Shown one piece after another: positions 50,834 to 60,379 of a stretch of 64,000 nucleotides of DNA. The DNA lies in assembly GCA_050952725.1 (NCBI GenBank), contig JBMNLN010000001.1:744001-808000 (forward strand), written 5' to 3'. Position numbers and translations under genes: made by a program. This stretch comes from JAQWCH01 sp050952725. Its GTDB lineage: Bacteria; Bacillota_I; Bacilli_A; RFN20; CAG-826. The notes beneath the pieces are model-generated. The model worked only from the letters and a program-made list of their open reading frames with translations, did not search any database and was not told the DNA's origin. Within the stretch, counting starts at the first letter, position 1. Every line of letters starts with the position of its first letter.

Positions 50834-52954
50834 TTAGGTTAATTCCCACTGCAGTCGGGGCTTAGTTCCAGTAAAATCCCAAATTTCCAAATTGTAATCG
50901 AGTTCGCTCAGGAGTTCATCACTAGTATATCCGGTAATACCATCGCCTTTTCCAGTTGCGCTATTACCGATGCGGTCCATGGTGGACTGAGTTTTATCAT
51001 AGGCACAATGATAATAAATCGTCGCATGGCTTCCCCCGGGAGTAACACCGACAAAAGCTCCGACAAAAACATCTTCCCCAGTCTTATCAATCACGGTGGA
51101 TAAGGCCAGACAGCAAATGAGCAGATTGTTATATCCTTCCATGCGCCCGACAAAGCCGCCAAGGTGGACTAAGGTGGTCGCGGTCGCTTGCACGCTGCCT
51201 TCGGCATAGCAATCGCTGATTCCCCCATATCCCATATAACCGACAAAGCCGCCGCTATAATTCGCCCCGGTTACCTCCATATTGGCTTTAGCTTGCATAA
51301 TCTGCATATAATTATCCAGCATTTGCCCGATAAAACCACCCGTGGGCGTCTGTTCACTGCCAGTCGCGGTCAGAGTGCCATTGGCACTCGAGCGACTGAT
51401 CATCACTCCTTGTTCTGATTGACGCAGCAAGCCGATAAAGCCCCCGCTAATCGCATAGGCGGCAGTGATCTCGCCCTGATAATGGACATTTTCATAAATG
51501 GAGTTATCACTAACTCCTGCAATGCCCCCAGCTTTAGCGATGCCATTACGAGCATGGAGGTTGATATCGATGATCACTTCCACATTTCTAATCGTGGCAT
51601 GGGAAATAACCGCGGATAGCCCCCCGATATGGGCTTCAAAGGTTTGATTGGAAGCGCTATTGACGAGGCCGACCAACTTCAAGTTGGAGATGGAGGCCCC
51701 ATTTAAGCAACTGAAGAAGCCCACATTTTGGTTTTGATCACTGACATCAATCCCACTAATCGTATGCCCCGCGCCATCGAAACGGCCTCCAAAGGCTTTG
51801 GGTGTCCAAGGCTCGGTTAAGGTGATATCGGCATTTAACCGATAGGAACCTAAAAAAGTCATCGCCCGCAATTCGGTTTCGGAGTTGATTAAGGTGACAT
51901 TGAAATAATATTTCTCGCTCAGAGCAGAGGGATAATTGGCGCTTGAAATCGCCTGAACTTGGACATAAACACAACCTTCAATTGTCGCCTGCGGCATCGT
52001 GTAGCGATTCGTGGTGATGCCGGCGACTAAATTTCCATCGATATAGATTTGATAACCATCCGCGTAGGGCACAGCCGCAAAGGTTAAGATATTTCCCGTC
52101 AAAGTGAGATTAGTTGGAGTGGTAAGGGTGATTTTTGGCACGTTGATTTCGACTTGGGCTATTTCGCTATTGAGGTAAGTAGCACTATCGCCACGGGCTT
52201 GAATTTCCACAGTGAGCATCCCGGTTTGATAATAGCCGATCTCACAGCGATTGGTGGGGCTCATCCCCCATAAAGACCCATCGATGACAACTTTATATTC
52301 CCTCGCCTGCGCGACAGCATCCCAAAGAAGAAACCCGTCGTCAAATGCGATATTACGCGGAGTGTCCAGCTGTTGTTTAATCGTGATTTCTTCGCTATAA
52401 GCACTCGATTTTAAATAGGGGTCACTGGCCGTAGCTAAAACTTTAAGGCTGACGACCTCGCTAGTTAAATCGTATGCAGGATGATTGACATATTGTTCTG
52501 AGGCGTGATTGATTTTTACGATATAGCCAGTCGCTAAGGGAACTTCATCCCAGAAGATCTGGTTGCCAACTTGGCGCAGATTTTGCGGGACTTCTAAAGT
52601 TAAGTAAGCGGTAAAGGTTTGGACTTCCGAATAAGGCGAACAAGAAGTCAAATGGCATGCTTTGACTTGGACGGTGATTATCCCATAGGTGGTCGCGGGT
52701 AATGCGAAATAATGTTCATAAGTAGTATGTTCGTCCGCATTGAGCAAAACGATATAGGAACTCGCTCCGTCCACCGCCTCCCAACTAAGGGTGCGCTCGG
52801 TCAAGGTAATCTGCTTGGGCGCGGTTAACTCACTGCTGGTGTCTTGACTGGTCGTCAGGCTGGATTCTTCGCGACTCGATTGGGGTTGACATCCAAAGAG
52901 GAGAAGAGCCACACTGGCGAAACTGAAGAAGAGATTGCGAAACTTTTTCATCAT
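50834..52954 (-). CDS. Lipoprotein with Fn3-like and GLUG repeats
   Basis: 706 aa. Signal KKFRNLFFSFASVALLLFGC with lipobox L-F-G-C. About four repeats of roughly 85 residues follow the pattern 'L-x-W-D-x-V-x-x-A-x-x-Y-x-V-x-I-D-G' (LSWEAVDGASSYIVLL, IFWDEVPLATGYIVKI, LLWDAVAQAREYKVVI, LTFAAVPYADGYQIYI), an Fn3-type layout. From about 390 on are GLUG-type beta-helix repeats (GFFSCLNGASISNLKLVG, AGGIAGVSDNSIYENVHYQG, SGGFVGYMGYGGISDCYAEG). Surface adhesin or glycan-binding component. Last gene of the minus-strand operon, ATGA overlap with the gene before it. Confidence 0.78.
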   Translation of the reverse strand: MMKKFRNLFFSFASVALLLFGCQPQSSREESSLTTSQDTSSELTAPKQITLTERTLSWEAVDGASSYIVLLNADEHTTYEHYFALPATTYGIITVQVKACHLTSCSPYSEVQTFTAYLTLEVPQNLRQVGNQIFWDEVPLATGYIVKINHASEQYVNHPAYDLTSEVVSLKVLATASDPYLKSSAYSEEITIKQQLDTPRNIAFDDGFLLWDAVAQAREYKVVIDGSLWGMSPTNRCEIGYYQTGMLTVEIQARGDSATYLNSEIAQVEINVPKITLTTPTNLTLTGNILTFAAVPYADGYQIYIDGNLVAGITTNRYTMPQATIEGCVYVQVQAISSANYPSALSEKYYFNVTLINSETELRAMTFLGSYRLNADITLTEPWTPKAFGGRFDGAGHTISGIDVSDQNQNVGFFSCLNGASISNLKLVGLVNSASNQTFEAHIGGLSAVISHATIRNVEVIIDINLHARNGIAKAGGIAGVSDNSIYENVHYQGEITAAYAISGGFIGLLRQSEQGVMISRSSANGTLTATGSEQTPTGGFIGQMLDNYMQIMQAKANMEVTGANYSGGFVGYMGYGGISDCYAEGSVQATATTLVHLGGFVGRMEGYNNLLICCLALSTVIDKTGEDVFVGAFVGVTPGGSHATIYYHCAYDKTQSTMDRIGNSATGKGDGITGYTSDELLSELDYNLEIWDFTGTKPRLQWELT

Positions 52955-55464
52955 GAACCTCCCAAACGCGGCCGATGGGTAATCGTCGGGGTGATAACTA
53001 AGTAATAGGAAGGGAGATTAATCACTTCCTGCGTATCGCGATTAACCACATAGGCTTGTAAGTAATAATCTTGATCAAAGGCTGCAAGCGAGAGATCTAA
53101 GGTTTGAGAAATCTCTATTCCTTTTGCATATTTTCCTAAAGGCAACTTGCTAAAATGGGGAACGGAGTATTCTTTCCTAATCGGCGTAAATAGCGCATCA
53201 CCATTTAAGTGATAACCTTCGATGACCAATTCAATCGGATAATCGCGCTTATCGTTTTCATAGCGCTTATTCAAGGCGAAAGTTGCGATTTCTAAATTCG
53301 CCCCCACGGCGTTAAACGCGGCTGCTCCGGCGCTAAAATCCCCGCGAGCAGTCGCCAAACCGACATACATATCGCCCGCGCCATAATAGAAATACCACTG
53401 ATTTTGATGACGGATCATCGTGTCGGCAAACATGCATTTATTAAATAAACCATAGTCAATTTTATTCGTATCGGTAGGATACATCGTCGGTTCATCTAAA
53501 TCTAAGTGCACATTGGTTAACTCAAACGGATTGCTCTGTGTGGTTTTTAAGACGCCTAAGGCATAGAACCAGCCGCTGGCATTGGGCTGTTGATGTTGGA
53601 TGTTCGCATCGCTTAAGACCCCACCCCCATACATCAGATAAATATCTTGGTCATCGGGTCCGTAGATCTTGCTTATCGCCATACAGGACTCATTGCCTTT
53701 TGTTAACTTTTCGATGTCATTGGGACCAAAATGGCGCGTGTCGATATCGATGATATCACTGGCCTCAATCCGGGTGACATCACTAGTAAAGCCAATGCGC
53801 GTATAGCCGCCATCTTTCATATAAATCATATATACTCGTCCAAATTTACCCGGGCGCGGATCGCTGATTTGGATGGCGTTTCCTTCCGGATCGGTGACGA
53901 AGGTTCCCGATTTATATGCATGCGCGTAATCGGGGGCGAGCCGCCCGACTTTATGATAGGTGACAAAGTCATGGGTGTAGAGCATCCCTTCGCGAGTAAT
54001 CGCGTAATCATACATCGTATAGGTGATGTAATAGGTGGTCAATCCGCCCCGATTAGGGTCGTTGACAATTTTAAAAATTCGCGGATCTTCCAACCCCCCA
54101 CCATGTTCTTCGGGGAGGGTCGGCCAGGCAATCGGGTTATGCTTTCCCCGCGTAAAATGCACGCCATCAAGGGAAGAAGCATAAGAGAGCGTTGACATAT
54201 GCCCTAATTCATAACGCTCCCCATAGTAAGTATCGAAACGGTCAGGCAATTCGGAGCGATAGATCATATGAAAAATCTGGCGCTCATCATCATAAATCAC
54301 CGCGGGGTTATAAGTCGCATAACTTTCAAATCCGGGAATATTACCATCGGCAATACTCGCCATATTTGTCACCACCCCATCCGCTTCAATCGGATAACCC
54401 TGGGGAGCTAAAATTAGCCCTCCATCGTGCAAGGTGATGTTACTCATCGCCACCCAAGCGGGACTATTGTGGGAGAATTCCATTGGATGGCCGAGTTTGA
54501 CCGCGGGTAAATTGCTTTCGCAATAAAGATCAAACGAATAAATCGAGAACGTCGATTGCCACGGATAACGTCCGGTTTTCTTCGTGGCTTCGCTTGTTTC
54601 GCGTTGGATTAATTCCACCTTCAGATAACGGCTGGTAGTGCCACTGGGGATTTTAAAGGTCTCGACTTCGCCAAGCCCCGCCTCGGTTCCAGTTAGGTAA
54701 ACCCATCCCGCATCTGCGCGCGCTGGCGCGCTTGCCGATATTTCTGGGTGAACATAAATTTGATAGATGCGGGCGAAGGAAACTTCCCAGCGCACTTTAA
54801 TTAAGTCAAAGAGCACCGGCGTTTTTAAATCGAAAATCAAACCTTGATCATCAAGCTGGGCTGAGGCCCATCGCGTCTGGGCCTGATTATCTAAAATAGC
54901 GGCAGCGGGTAATTCCACCTCATTTTCATAACTCGAGGCATAGATAACCTCGCCTCCGACTGCTAAACTCTTTGGTCCATACACTTCAAAACTGTAAAAT
55001 GAATAGCCGTATTCGAGCGCGCGCCTCACTCCTTGAAATTTGACAAATTGCGTTTCAATCCACTGCGGAAAGATGATTTCATCGATTTCACTGCTAGTTT
55101 TATGCACCGTCGCTACCGTGGTCCAAGTCACCGCGTCCATCGACATTTGCAACTGGTACTCACGCGCATAAGCGGCCTCCCAGTCAAGGACGACTTTGCC
55201 CACGCGTTCGACTCCGCCTAAATCGATGTAAAAGAAGGCGTTATCCTCAGGAATTGCGGCATAACGGGTATCATTGCGGGCATCGACAGCGTGAATATTG
55301 TAATGATCATCAGTATGGCCACTAGAGACGACGCGGCGCATAAAAGCTAGATCAACTCCGTATTCGGTCGTCCCCGCAACTTGGAGCGGTTGTTTTTTCG
55401 GCAAAGTGATGGTGCTTGCAAGCCAAGTTGTCGCTAAAACCAAAAGTCCCTTTCGTAATTTCAT
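52951..55464 (-). CDS. Exported CBM32-GH130 protein
   Basis: 837 aa. Signal KLRKGLLVLATTWLASTITLP, no lipobox Cys. Two discoidin-like (F5/8 type C, CBM32) modules: about 40-170 (YIDLGGVERVGKVVLDW, YQLQMSMDAVTWTTV, YSFYSFEVYG) and about 175-325 (AAAILDNQAQTRWAS, LIFDLKTPVLFDLIKVRW, YSFDLYCE). The GH130 five-bladed propeller follows: NPAVIYDDERQIFHMIYR, LSYASSLDGVHF, HGGGLEDPRIFKI (catalytic Asp region) and WYFYYGAGDMYVGLATA. A small C-terminal beta-domain ends it. GH130 enzymes act on beta-mannosides. Start ATG 55464 with GGAGG; the longer frame overlaps the preceding gene. ATGA coupling on both sides. Confidence 0.85.
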   Translation of the reverse strand: MKLRKGLLVLATTWLASTITLPKKQPLQVAGTTEYGVDLAFMRRVVSSGHTDDHYNIHAVDARNDTRYAAIPEDNAFFYIDLGGVERVGKVVLDWEAAYAREYQLQMSMDAVTWTTVATVHKTSSEIDEIIFPQWIETQFVKFQGVRRALEYGYSFYSFEVYGPKSLAVGGEVIYASSYENEVELPAAAILDNQAQTRWASAQLDDQGLIFDLKTPVLFDLIKVRWEVSFARIYQIYVHPEISASAPARADAGWVYLTGTEAGLGEVETFKIPSGTTSRYLKVELIQRETSEATKKTGRYPWQSTFSIYSFDLYCESNLPAVKLGHPMEFSHNSPAWVAMSNITLHDGGLILAPQGYPIEADGVVTNMASIADGNIPGFESYATYNPAVIYDDERQIFHMIYRSELPDRFDTYYGERYELGHMSTLSYASSLDGVHFTRGKHNPIAWPTLPEEHGGGLEDPRIFKIVNDPNRGGLTTYYITYTMYDYAITREGMLYTHDFVTYHKVGRLAPDYAHAYKSGTFVTDPEGNAIQISDPRPGKFGRVYMIYMKDGGYTRIGFTSDVTRIEASDIIDIDTRHFGPNDIEKLTKGNESCMAISKIYGPDDQDIYLMYGGGVLSDANIQHQQPNASGWFYALGVLKTTQSNPFELTNVHLDLDEPTMYPTDTNKIDYGLFNKCMFADTMIRHQNQWYFYYGAGDMYVGLATARGDFSAGAAAFNAVGANLEIATFALNKRYENDKRDYPIELVIEGYHLNGDALFTPIRKEYSVPHFSKLPLGKYAKGIEISQTLDLSLAAFDQDYYLQAYVVNRDTQEVINLPSYYLVITPTITHRPRLGGS

Positions 55465-57989
55465 AATCTTTCCTCCAATAGGTTGATATTGAGTATTTTG
55501 GTCAAATATAGATGCGCATAAAGGGCACAGGGCCAAGTAAACCAATCGCGCGTGTATTCACTGGGATCATTGGCGTTAAAAGCCTCGTGCATCACATAAG
55601 TTCCCGCGGTCGTTGCCGTCATATAGGCAATCATCGTTTCAATTTCGCTTTGATTATCGGTGGTTAACCCCTGCATTGCTAACGCCATATGCCAGGGAAC
55701 GGGAGTGTCAGGATGAGGGTTAGTTCCCCCGATCATATCGTGGGGATCACCAATGCCTTTCGCGTAAGTTCCCTCGTAATAATAGGGATTGTCTTGACTC
55801 AAGATAAAGGCTCTCGTATTTAAATAAGTTTGGTCATCTTTTTCCGCATATCCGAGCCAGGGAATTGATAATAAACTCGGAATATTAGCAGCGTCCATCA
55901 AGAGTTTCCCTTGCGCAGAATGCAGATCATGACTAAAACCATCAACTTCAAAAGCGTAGATTTTGCCATAAGTAGGGTGCTGATAGGTCGCATAGGTTTC
56001 GATCGCCGCTCTGACTTCACAAGCGAGCGTTGTCGCTAGATTTCGGGCTTCGGGAAAGCGATTGATCTCGTTGAGCAAAACCGCTATTTTCTCCAAAGTG
56101 GCAACAGCAAACATATTGCCAGGAATGAAGAATTTATAGTAAGTAACATCATCGCTGGGGCGATAGCCACTCCAGATTAAGCCGCTTTCGGTATTGACTT
56201 CATGGGGGCCGAAATCGCGATCACGACCCGTAATCATATAATTTTCATCGCGATGATCGCGCTCATTTTGCAAAGTGGTTAAGACCTTGTCCAAAGTAAT
56301 TTGGAAGAAGGAGTCAAAGATTGTCGCATCTTGGGTAATGCGATAATATTTCTCCGCGAGCCATAAAGGATAAATCAAGGAATCGATTTCATATTTCAAT
56401 TCAAAGACGCTGCCATCAGCCTTAAAAGCGTTCGCATATTGATTGCGGCGCAATAGTTCAAATTGCCGCAAGAGCAAACCGCGCACTAATAACTGCACAT
56501 CGGAATCAATCTTCATAAATTGCAAGTAGGGCAAAACCTGCGCACTGGAATCGCGCAACCACATCGCATCGATGTCGCCCGTAATGATAAAGGTGGTGCC
56601 ATTGCGCTGGTTGGTTTGGATGACACTGGGCCAAGAGCCCTGGCTATTGGCAATACCATCCAGAGTCGCATAAAAAGTTTTTTGGACGGTGATTCTAGTG
56701 GTTTCGTCGCTGATTCCCTCAATTAGGGGATTGACATAACCGCGCATCGCTTGAAAAGTATAATCCGCGGTGGTCAGACCCAGTAAATTAAAGGCGACCT
56801 CATCACTAATCGCTGGAGTGTTTTCCAAATCGGTGATGATTTGTTCTAACGATAATAACCCCCAATCTCCCCGGGAATTATCGACGAATTCCAAGTAGAG
56901 AGCGCGATTTTGATAAGGAATTAAATCGAGATAGTAAAGATGAGTGGCTTCCTCATCGGCCTCCTTCCAGCGGTCGCTAAAGAAGCGGAAAACCTCCTGA
57001 TTAGTACCGACGACTTTTAAGGAAACATAGGTCAGTTCGCGGTGTTTGGTCGCCCCAAGACGGAGTGAGGCAAACCGTTGACTCGTCACTTTAAATGCAC
57101 TTGAACGCAGCACGCCAATCTTGGTTTCATCGGGGCGATTACTAAGGCGCTTGGCGGCATTAATATGGCTTTCTTGGAAGACTCCATCTTCCCCAATCAC
57201 CGTGTAACCAGAGAGCCCGTGACGGAAGTCGCCGTTATAAAGTGCGGTTGGGGTTCCCGCATAGTCATTGAAAACGGGCTTGATATCCTCAGCTTTGGTA
57301 AACCCGGTCAAATCGGGTCGGCTTTCGTAATAAGTCACAAAATGATCGACGACTAAATAACCGTAATTAGCCGTGGAACAATCGACTAAGGCAATTTTAA
57401 TTTCTCTTCCTAACAAGCAACTTAAATCGACATAATAATCATTCATATTTTCGACGCGATAGGCGGGATGATCAGTGCTTGGCACATTAAATAATTGATT
57501 CCCGACGCGGTATAATTCCACCTCGGTTAAAGCATCGATAAAGGAAATGTAGGTAAGCGCCTGAAGATAGGCACCCCCTAATTTAAAGGTGATGATCCCG
57601 CTCCCTCCGACTATAAAAGCGGCCGAATGCAAAATCCCTTCTGCGCTTTCGTTTTGACTAAAGTAAAAGTAAGTTCCATCTTTGTTGTAGGGGACATCGG
57701 GATGGACTTGATGAAAGTCGACGATATCGGAGTTTGAAAAAGCGTCGCCTTGGATGAGTTCCCATCCGGATAGATCCCCAGTTTCAAAATTTCCGTTGGC
57801 GATTTGATAAATGCTCGGATCTTCTTCCGAACTCGACGAATCACCACTGCTCGCACTTGAGCATTCACTGCTCGAGGGATTAGATGAGTCGTGACTGCTG
57901 GAATGCGGCGGTTGACAGCTGAGCAAGATGAAAAAGTTCAGAAGTAAAAGGGAAATCTTTGAAAAATATCGTTTTCGTTTCACTTTCAT
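55461..57989 (-). CDS. GH125 exo-alpha-1,6-mannosidase lipoprotein
   Basis: 842 aa. Signal with lipobox FFILLSC. A Ser-rich linker follows, then two related beta-sandwich modules (YQIANGNFETGDLSGWELIQ and TALYNGDFRHGLSGYTVIG), each ending with 'Y-x-D-L' and 'L-x-F-V-D-N' blocks. From about 400 the GH125 (formerly DUF1237) catalytic domain: GDIDAMWLRDSSAQVLPYLQF, SGLIWSGYRPSDDVTYYKFFIPGN, GKLLMDAANIPSLLSIPWLGY, GIGDPHDMIGG and DWFTWPCALYAHLYL. It removes alpha-1,6-linked mannose from N-glycans or mannan at the cell surface. 5 nt after the module-only lipoprotein gene. Confidence 0.92.
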   Translation of the reverse strand: MKVKRKRYFSKISLLLLNFFILLSCQPPHSSSHDSSNPSSSECSSASSGDSSSSEEDPSIYQIANGNFETGDLSGWELIQGDAFSNSDIVDFHQVHPDVPYNKDGTYFYFSQNESAEGILHSAAFIVGGSGIITFKLGGAYLQALTYISFIDALTEVELYRVGNQLFNVPSTDHPAYRVENMNDYYVDLSCLLGREIKIALVDCSTANYGYLVVDHFVTYYESRPDLTGFTKAEDIKPVFNDYAGTPTALYNGDFRHGLSGYTVIGEDGVFQESHINAAKRLSNRPDETKIGVLRSSAFKVTSQRFASLRLGATKHRELTYVSLKVVGTNQEVFRFFSDRWKEADEEATHLYYLDLIPYQNRALYLEFVDNSRGDWGLLSLEQIITDLENTPAISDEVAFNLLGLTTADYTFQAMRGYVNPLIEGISDETTRITVQKTFYATLDGIANSQGSWPSVIQTNQRNGTTFIITGDIDAMWLRDSSAQVLPYLQFMKIDSDVQLLVRGLLLRQFELLRRNQYANAFKADGSVFELKYEIDSLIYPLWLAEKYYRITQDATIFDSFFQITLDKVLTTLQNERDHRDENYMITGRDRDFGPHEVNTESGLIWSGYRPSDDVTYYKFFIPGNMFAVATLEKIAVLLNEINRFPEARNLATTLACEVRAAIETYATYQHPTYGKIYAFEVDGFSHDLHSAQGKLLMDAANIPSLLSIPWLGYAEKDDQTYLNTRAFILSQDNPYYYEGTYAKGIGDPHDMIGGTNPHPDTPVPWHMALAMQGLTTDNQSEIETMIAYMTATTAGTYVMHEAFNANDPSEYTRDWFTWPCALYAHLYLTKILNINLLEERL

Positions 57990-57994
57990 CCTCC

Positions 57995-59452
57995 TTAGTA
58001 GGCGAGATTACGCGCATGATTAACGGTGGTTAAATCGGGTAAATCCTCGTAATAGGTCTGAATCTCGCTGACAAAGATGGTGTCCCAACTATCCGTGGCG
58101 TTATCGACGATTTCCAAATAGGCGACTTGATCGATGTAATCGCTCAGGTCGAGGAAATATTCGACCAGGTTAGTGCCATCATGCCGCTGATTGGCAAGGC
58201 GGTAGATTTCGCGATTCGAACCATATAACCGCACGGAAACATAGGTATCTTTATCGAAACGGACTCCTTTACCCGCTGCGAGTTTAAGCGAAGCATAACC
58301 GACACCATCGATAGTAAATAAAGATGAACGGATCAGCCCGCGCCCTGCATCGCCCTGAGCGTTGCTTTTAAGAATCATCGCTTCGACATGAAAAGTCGAA
58401 GAATTTGACCACCCTAAATTATCTGACGTCTTCCACAGGGCCATCCCTTGGCGAAAGTCACCATTCGGGAGTTGATTCGGCGCGTAATCTTGGGCAAAGG
58501 TCGGAAGTTGATTAAGCGCTAGATAAGATGCCGTTTCATCTGGCACAACTTCATGATAAGTCTCAAGGGCATCAAAGGTGAGATAATCATCTTCACGCCC
58601 GCCGTAGTCGTTAATGACCGCATAGAGTTCTTCGCCTAAATAAGCGCTTAAATCCGCGCGATAAGAAGTGGTCGCACCATCGCGACTGGGCGAAAAGGGG
58701 TCATGATATTGAGAGGCGCTATAACGGGCAATTTCGTGATGATCACGGGCCCGATAAATCGCCAGATAAGCTAAATCGGCGACCCGTCCTGCCCCCATTT
58801 TAAAAGTAAGATAGCCACTTCCTCCTAAAGTAAAGAGCGAAGAAGTTAATCTTCCGATTTTTTCTTCATAAAGCGCTTTATTTTCGTTTAGAGGCGGTCC
58901 GAGTAGATATTCTCCATGGTCGGTTAAAGGTTCCGGTGAAGTTTTTCCCCGCGCGATAACCGCATCATTAGTAAAAGCTAATAAGTTCCGTTCTCCTTTG
59001 AAAACGGTGTGCGCGGTCCAACCAAATAAGTCACCAGTTTCAAAGGAGTGATTGATAATTCGATATCGATTATGGCGATCGAGAACTTCGAAGTTCAAAG
59101 TGCTTTGACCGTTTGGAGCATGGACTTTTAGCGCATAAACGCCTGGGGCAAGATTGACTAAATAGTGTTTTTTAATATAGAGATGGTCGTCGATGATTTC
59201 GTAATCACGAGCGATGATATTGTGACCACTCAAGAAGGAAATATCGTATTTCGTATTATCAAAGACATATTCCAAATCGTTTAATTGATCAAAATCAAAT
59301 GCATCGACAATTTTGGTGAGAACAAAATCATCAACTTCCGCTTCGGGGCTATTTCCATTTGCACTCGGCGAAGAAGATGGCGTTTCTGAAAAGGACTGCC
59401 CACATCCAGTAAGGAGTAATAAATTCAACAATAGCGTTACTTTCAATCTCAT
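57995..59452 (-). CDS. Lipoprotein made of the GH125-associated modules without catalytic domain
   Basis: 485 aa. Signal KVTLLLNLLLLTGC with lipobox L-T-G-C. An N-terminal segment of about 100 residues with an Ig-like beta pattern (YALKVHAPNGQSTLNFEV) is followed by two modules matching those of the GH125 protein: YRIINHSFETGDLFGWTAH ... YLTFKMGAGR ... YRADLSAYLGEELYAV, and NQLPNGDFRQGMALWKTSDN ... GYASLKLAAGKG ... YFLDLSDYIDQVAYLEIVDN. No catalytic domain. It probably binds glycan at the surface and may be the ancestor or partner of the GH125 N-terminus. The gene before it overlaps by 4 nt. Confidence 0.8.
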   Translation of the reverse strand: MRLKVTLLLNLLLLTGCGQSFSETPSSSPSANGNSPEAEVDDFVLTKIVDAFDFDQLNDLEYVFDNTKYDISFLSGHNIIARDYEIIDDHLYIKKHYLVNLAPGVYALKVHAPNGQSTLNFEVLDRHNRYRIINHSFETGDLFGWTAHTVFKGERNLLAFTNDAVIARGKTSPEPLTDHGEYLLGPPLNENKALYEEKIGRLTSSLFTLGGSGYLTFKMGAGRVADLAYLAIYRARDHHEIARYSASQYHDPFSPSRDGATTSYRADLSAYLGEELYAVINDYGGREDDYLTFDALETYHEVVPDETASYLALNQLPTFAQDYAPNQLPNGDFRQGMALWKTSDNLGWSNSSTFHVEAMILKSNAQGDAGRGLIRSSLFTIDGVGYASLKLAAGKGVRFDKDTYVSVRLYGSNREIYRLANQRHDGTNLVEYFLDLSDYIDQVAYLEIVDNATDSWDTIFVSEIQTYYEDLPDLTTVNHARNLAY

Positions 59453-60375
59453 ACGGGCATCAACCTTTCATATTCGAGAAATGGATCTTTCATCAGGGCA
59501 TAATGGCCTTCAGCATCGCTTAAACCGACATACAGGGTGGCCAAATGATTCGCGTGACGGATGATGCCGCCCGCAAAAACCACATCGACCAAATCGGGAC
59601 GTTTACTAGCGCCGGGGGCAAAATCTCGACGTTCACAGATGATTTTAAGAGGAGTTGCCACCTGGGTTTTCGGATTAAAAGCAAAAGTCATCCCGTAATA
59701 ATGTCGCACCTGAGTTTCGCTCATCATCGCGATATGGCCCAAGATGCCGATCCATCCATTTTTCAGAAGGAGCACATCGTTGACTCCGCCCCAGGTCAAA
59801 TCGCCAAATTGTCCGGGAATAATCGGCGCCTGTTCGATCAGTTCGGTGGTAATATCGCTGAGTTTTGGGGCAAAAGTGTAGCCGATTTTACCGAGTCCCG
59901 CCTTTTCTCCTTGCGGCCGAGTAAAGATGTGAATTCCCCTATAATCTTGAAATAAGCGCACATCTTTCATCTGCCGAGGCGCACTTAAGACTTTTTTGAA
60001 AGAGTCGAGACCTGATCCTTGATAAAAACTGGTGTGCCAGTGCGTGATTTGCCTTGTGGCATCAGCGAATATTTCCGTGCCCCCAATCATTAATTGGCCA
60101 TCGATTACGGCGATATATGGATCTTGGAGAAAAGGAAGCTGATAGGGAGTGGCGCGATAAGTAGCGTCATCGATTGCTTCAAAAAAGACCACGCGAGAAA
60201 TTTCTTGATCACGAGGTTCGACCCGTCCTGCTAAATAGGTTTTCCCCTTCCAGACCAGGGGGCGCGAAATGTTATAGACATCTTCCTGGTCCACGCCTAA
60301 AAAGGTAATCTTTTGCGTTTTAATGATCGCCTGATGTTGCCGATGGTCTTGTAATAATTTTGCAATTTTCTCCAT
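59449..60375 (-). CDS. DUF1861 beta-propeller protein (putative glycosidase/phosphorylase)
   Basis: 308 aa, no signal peptide, so cytoplasmic. DVYNISRPLVWKGKTYLAGRVEPRDQE and FLQDPYIAVIDGQLMIGGTEI are DUF1861 signatures, and WGGVNDVLLLKNGWIGILGH follows. DUF1861 proteins look like five-bladed propellers related to GH43/GH130 families and often sit beside alpha-mannosidase genes. The acidic residues in the VEPRD and LQDPY segments are candidate catalytic positions. Activity not established by me. Between the permease gene (4-nt gap) and the module lipoprotein (4-nt overlap). Confidence 0.75.
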   Translation of the reverse strand: MEKIAKLLQDHRQHQAIIKTQKITFLGVDQEDVYNISRPLVWKGKTYLAGRVEPRDQEISRVVFFEAIDDATYRATPYQLPFLQDPYIAVIDGQLMIGGTEIFADATRQITHWHTSFYQGSGLDSFKKVLSAPRQMKDVRLFQDYRGIHIFTRPQGEKAGLGKIGYTFAPKLSDITTELIEQAPIIPGQFGDLTWGGVNDVLLLKNGWIGILGHIAMMSETQVRHYYGMTFAFNPKTQVATPLKIICERRDFAPGASKRPDLVDVVFAGGIIRHANHLATLYVGLSDAEGHYALMKDPFLEYERLMPV

Positions 60376-60379
60376 ATTG

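Noticed and set aside
53731..54195. 154-codon plus-strand ORF inside the CBM32-GH130 gene
   Set aside because: Long only because the opposite strand is coding; no ribosome site, and the minus-strand protein is clearly real.
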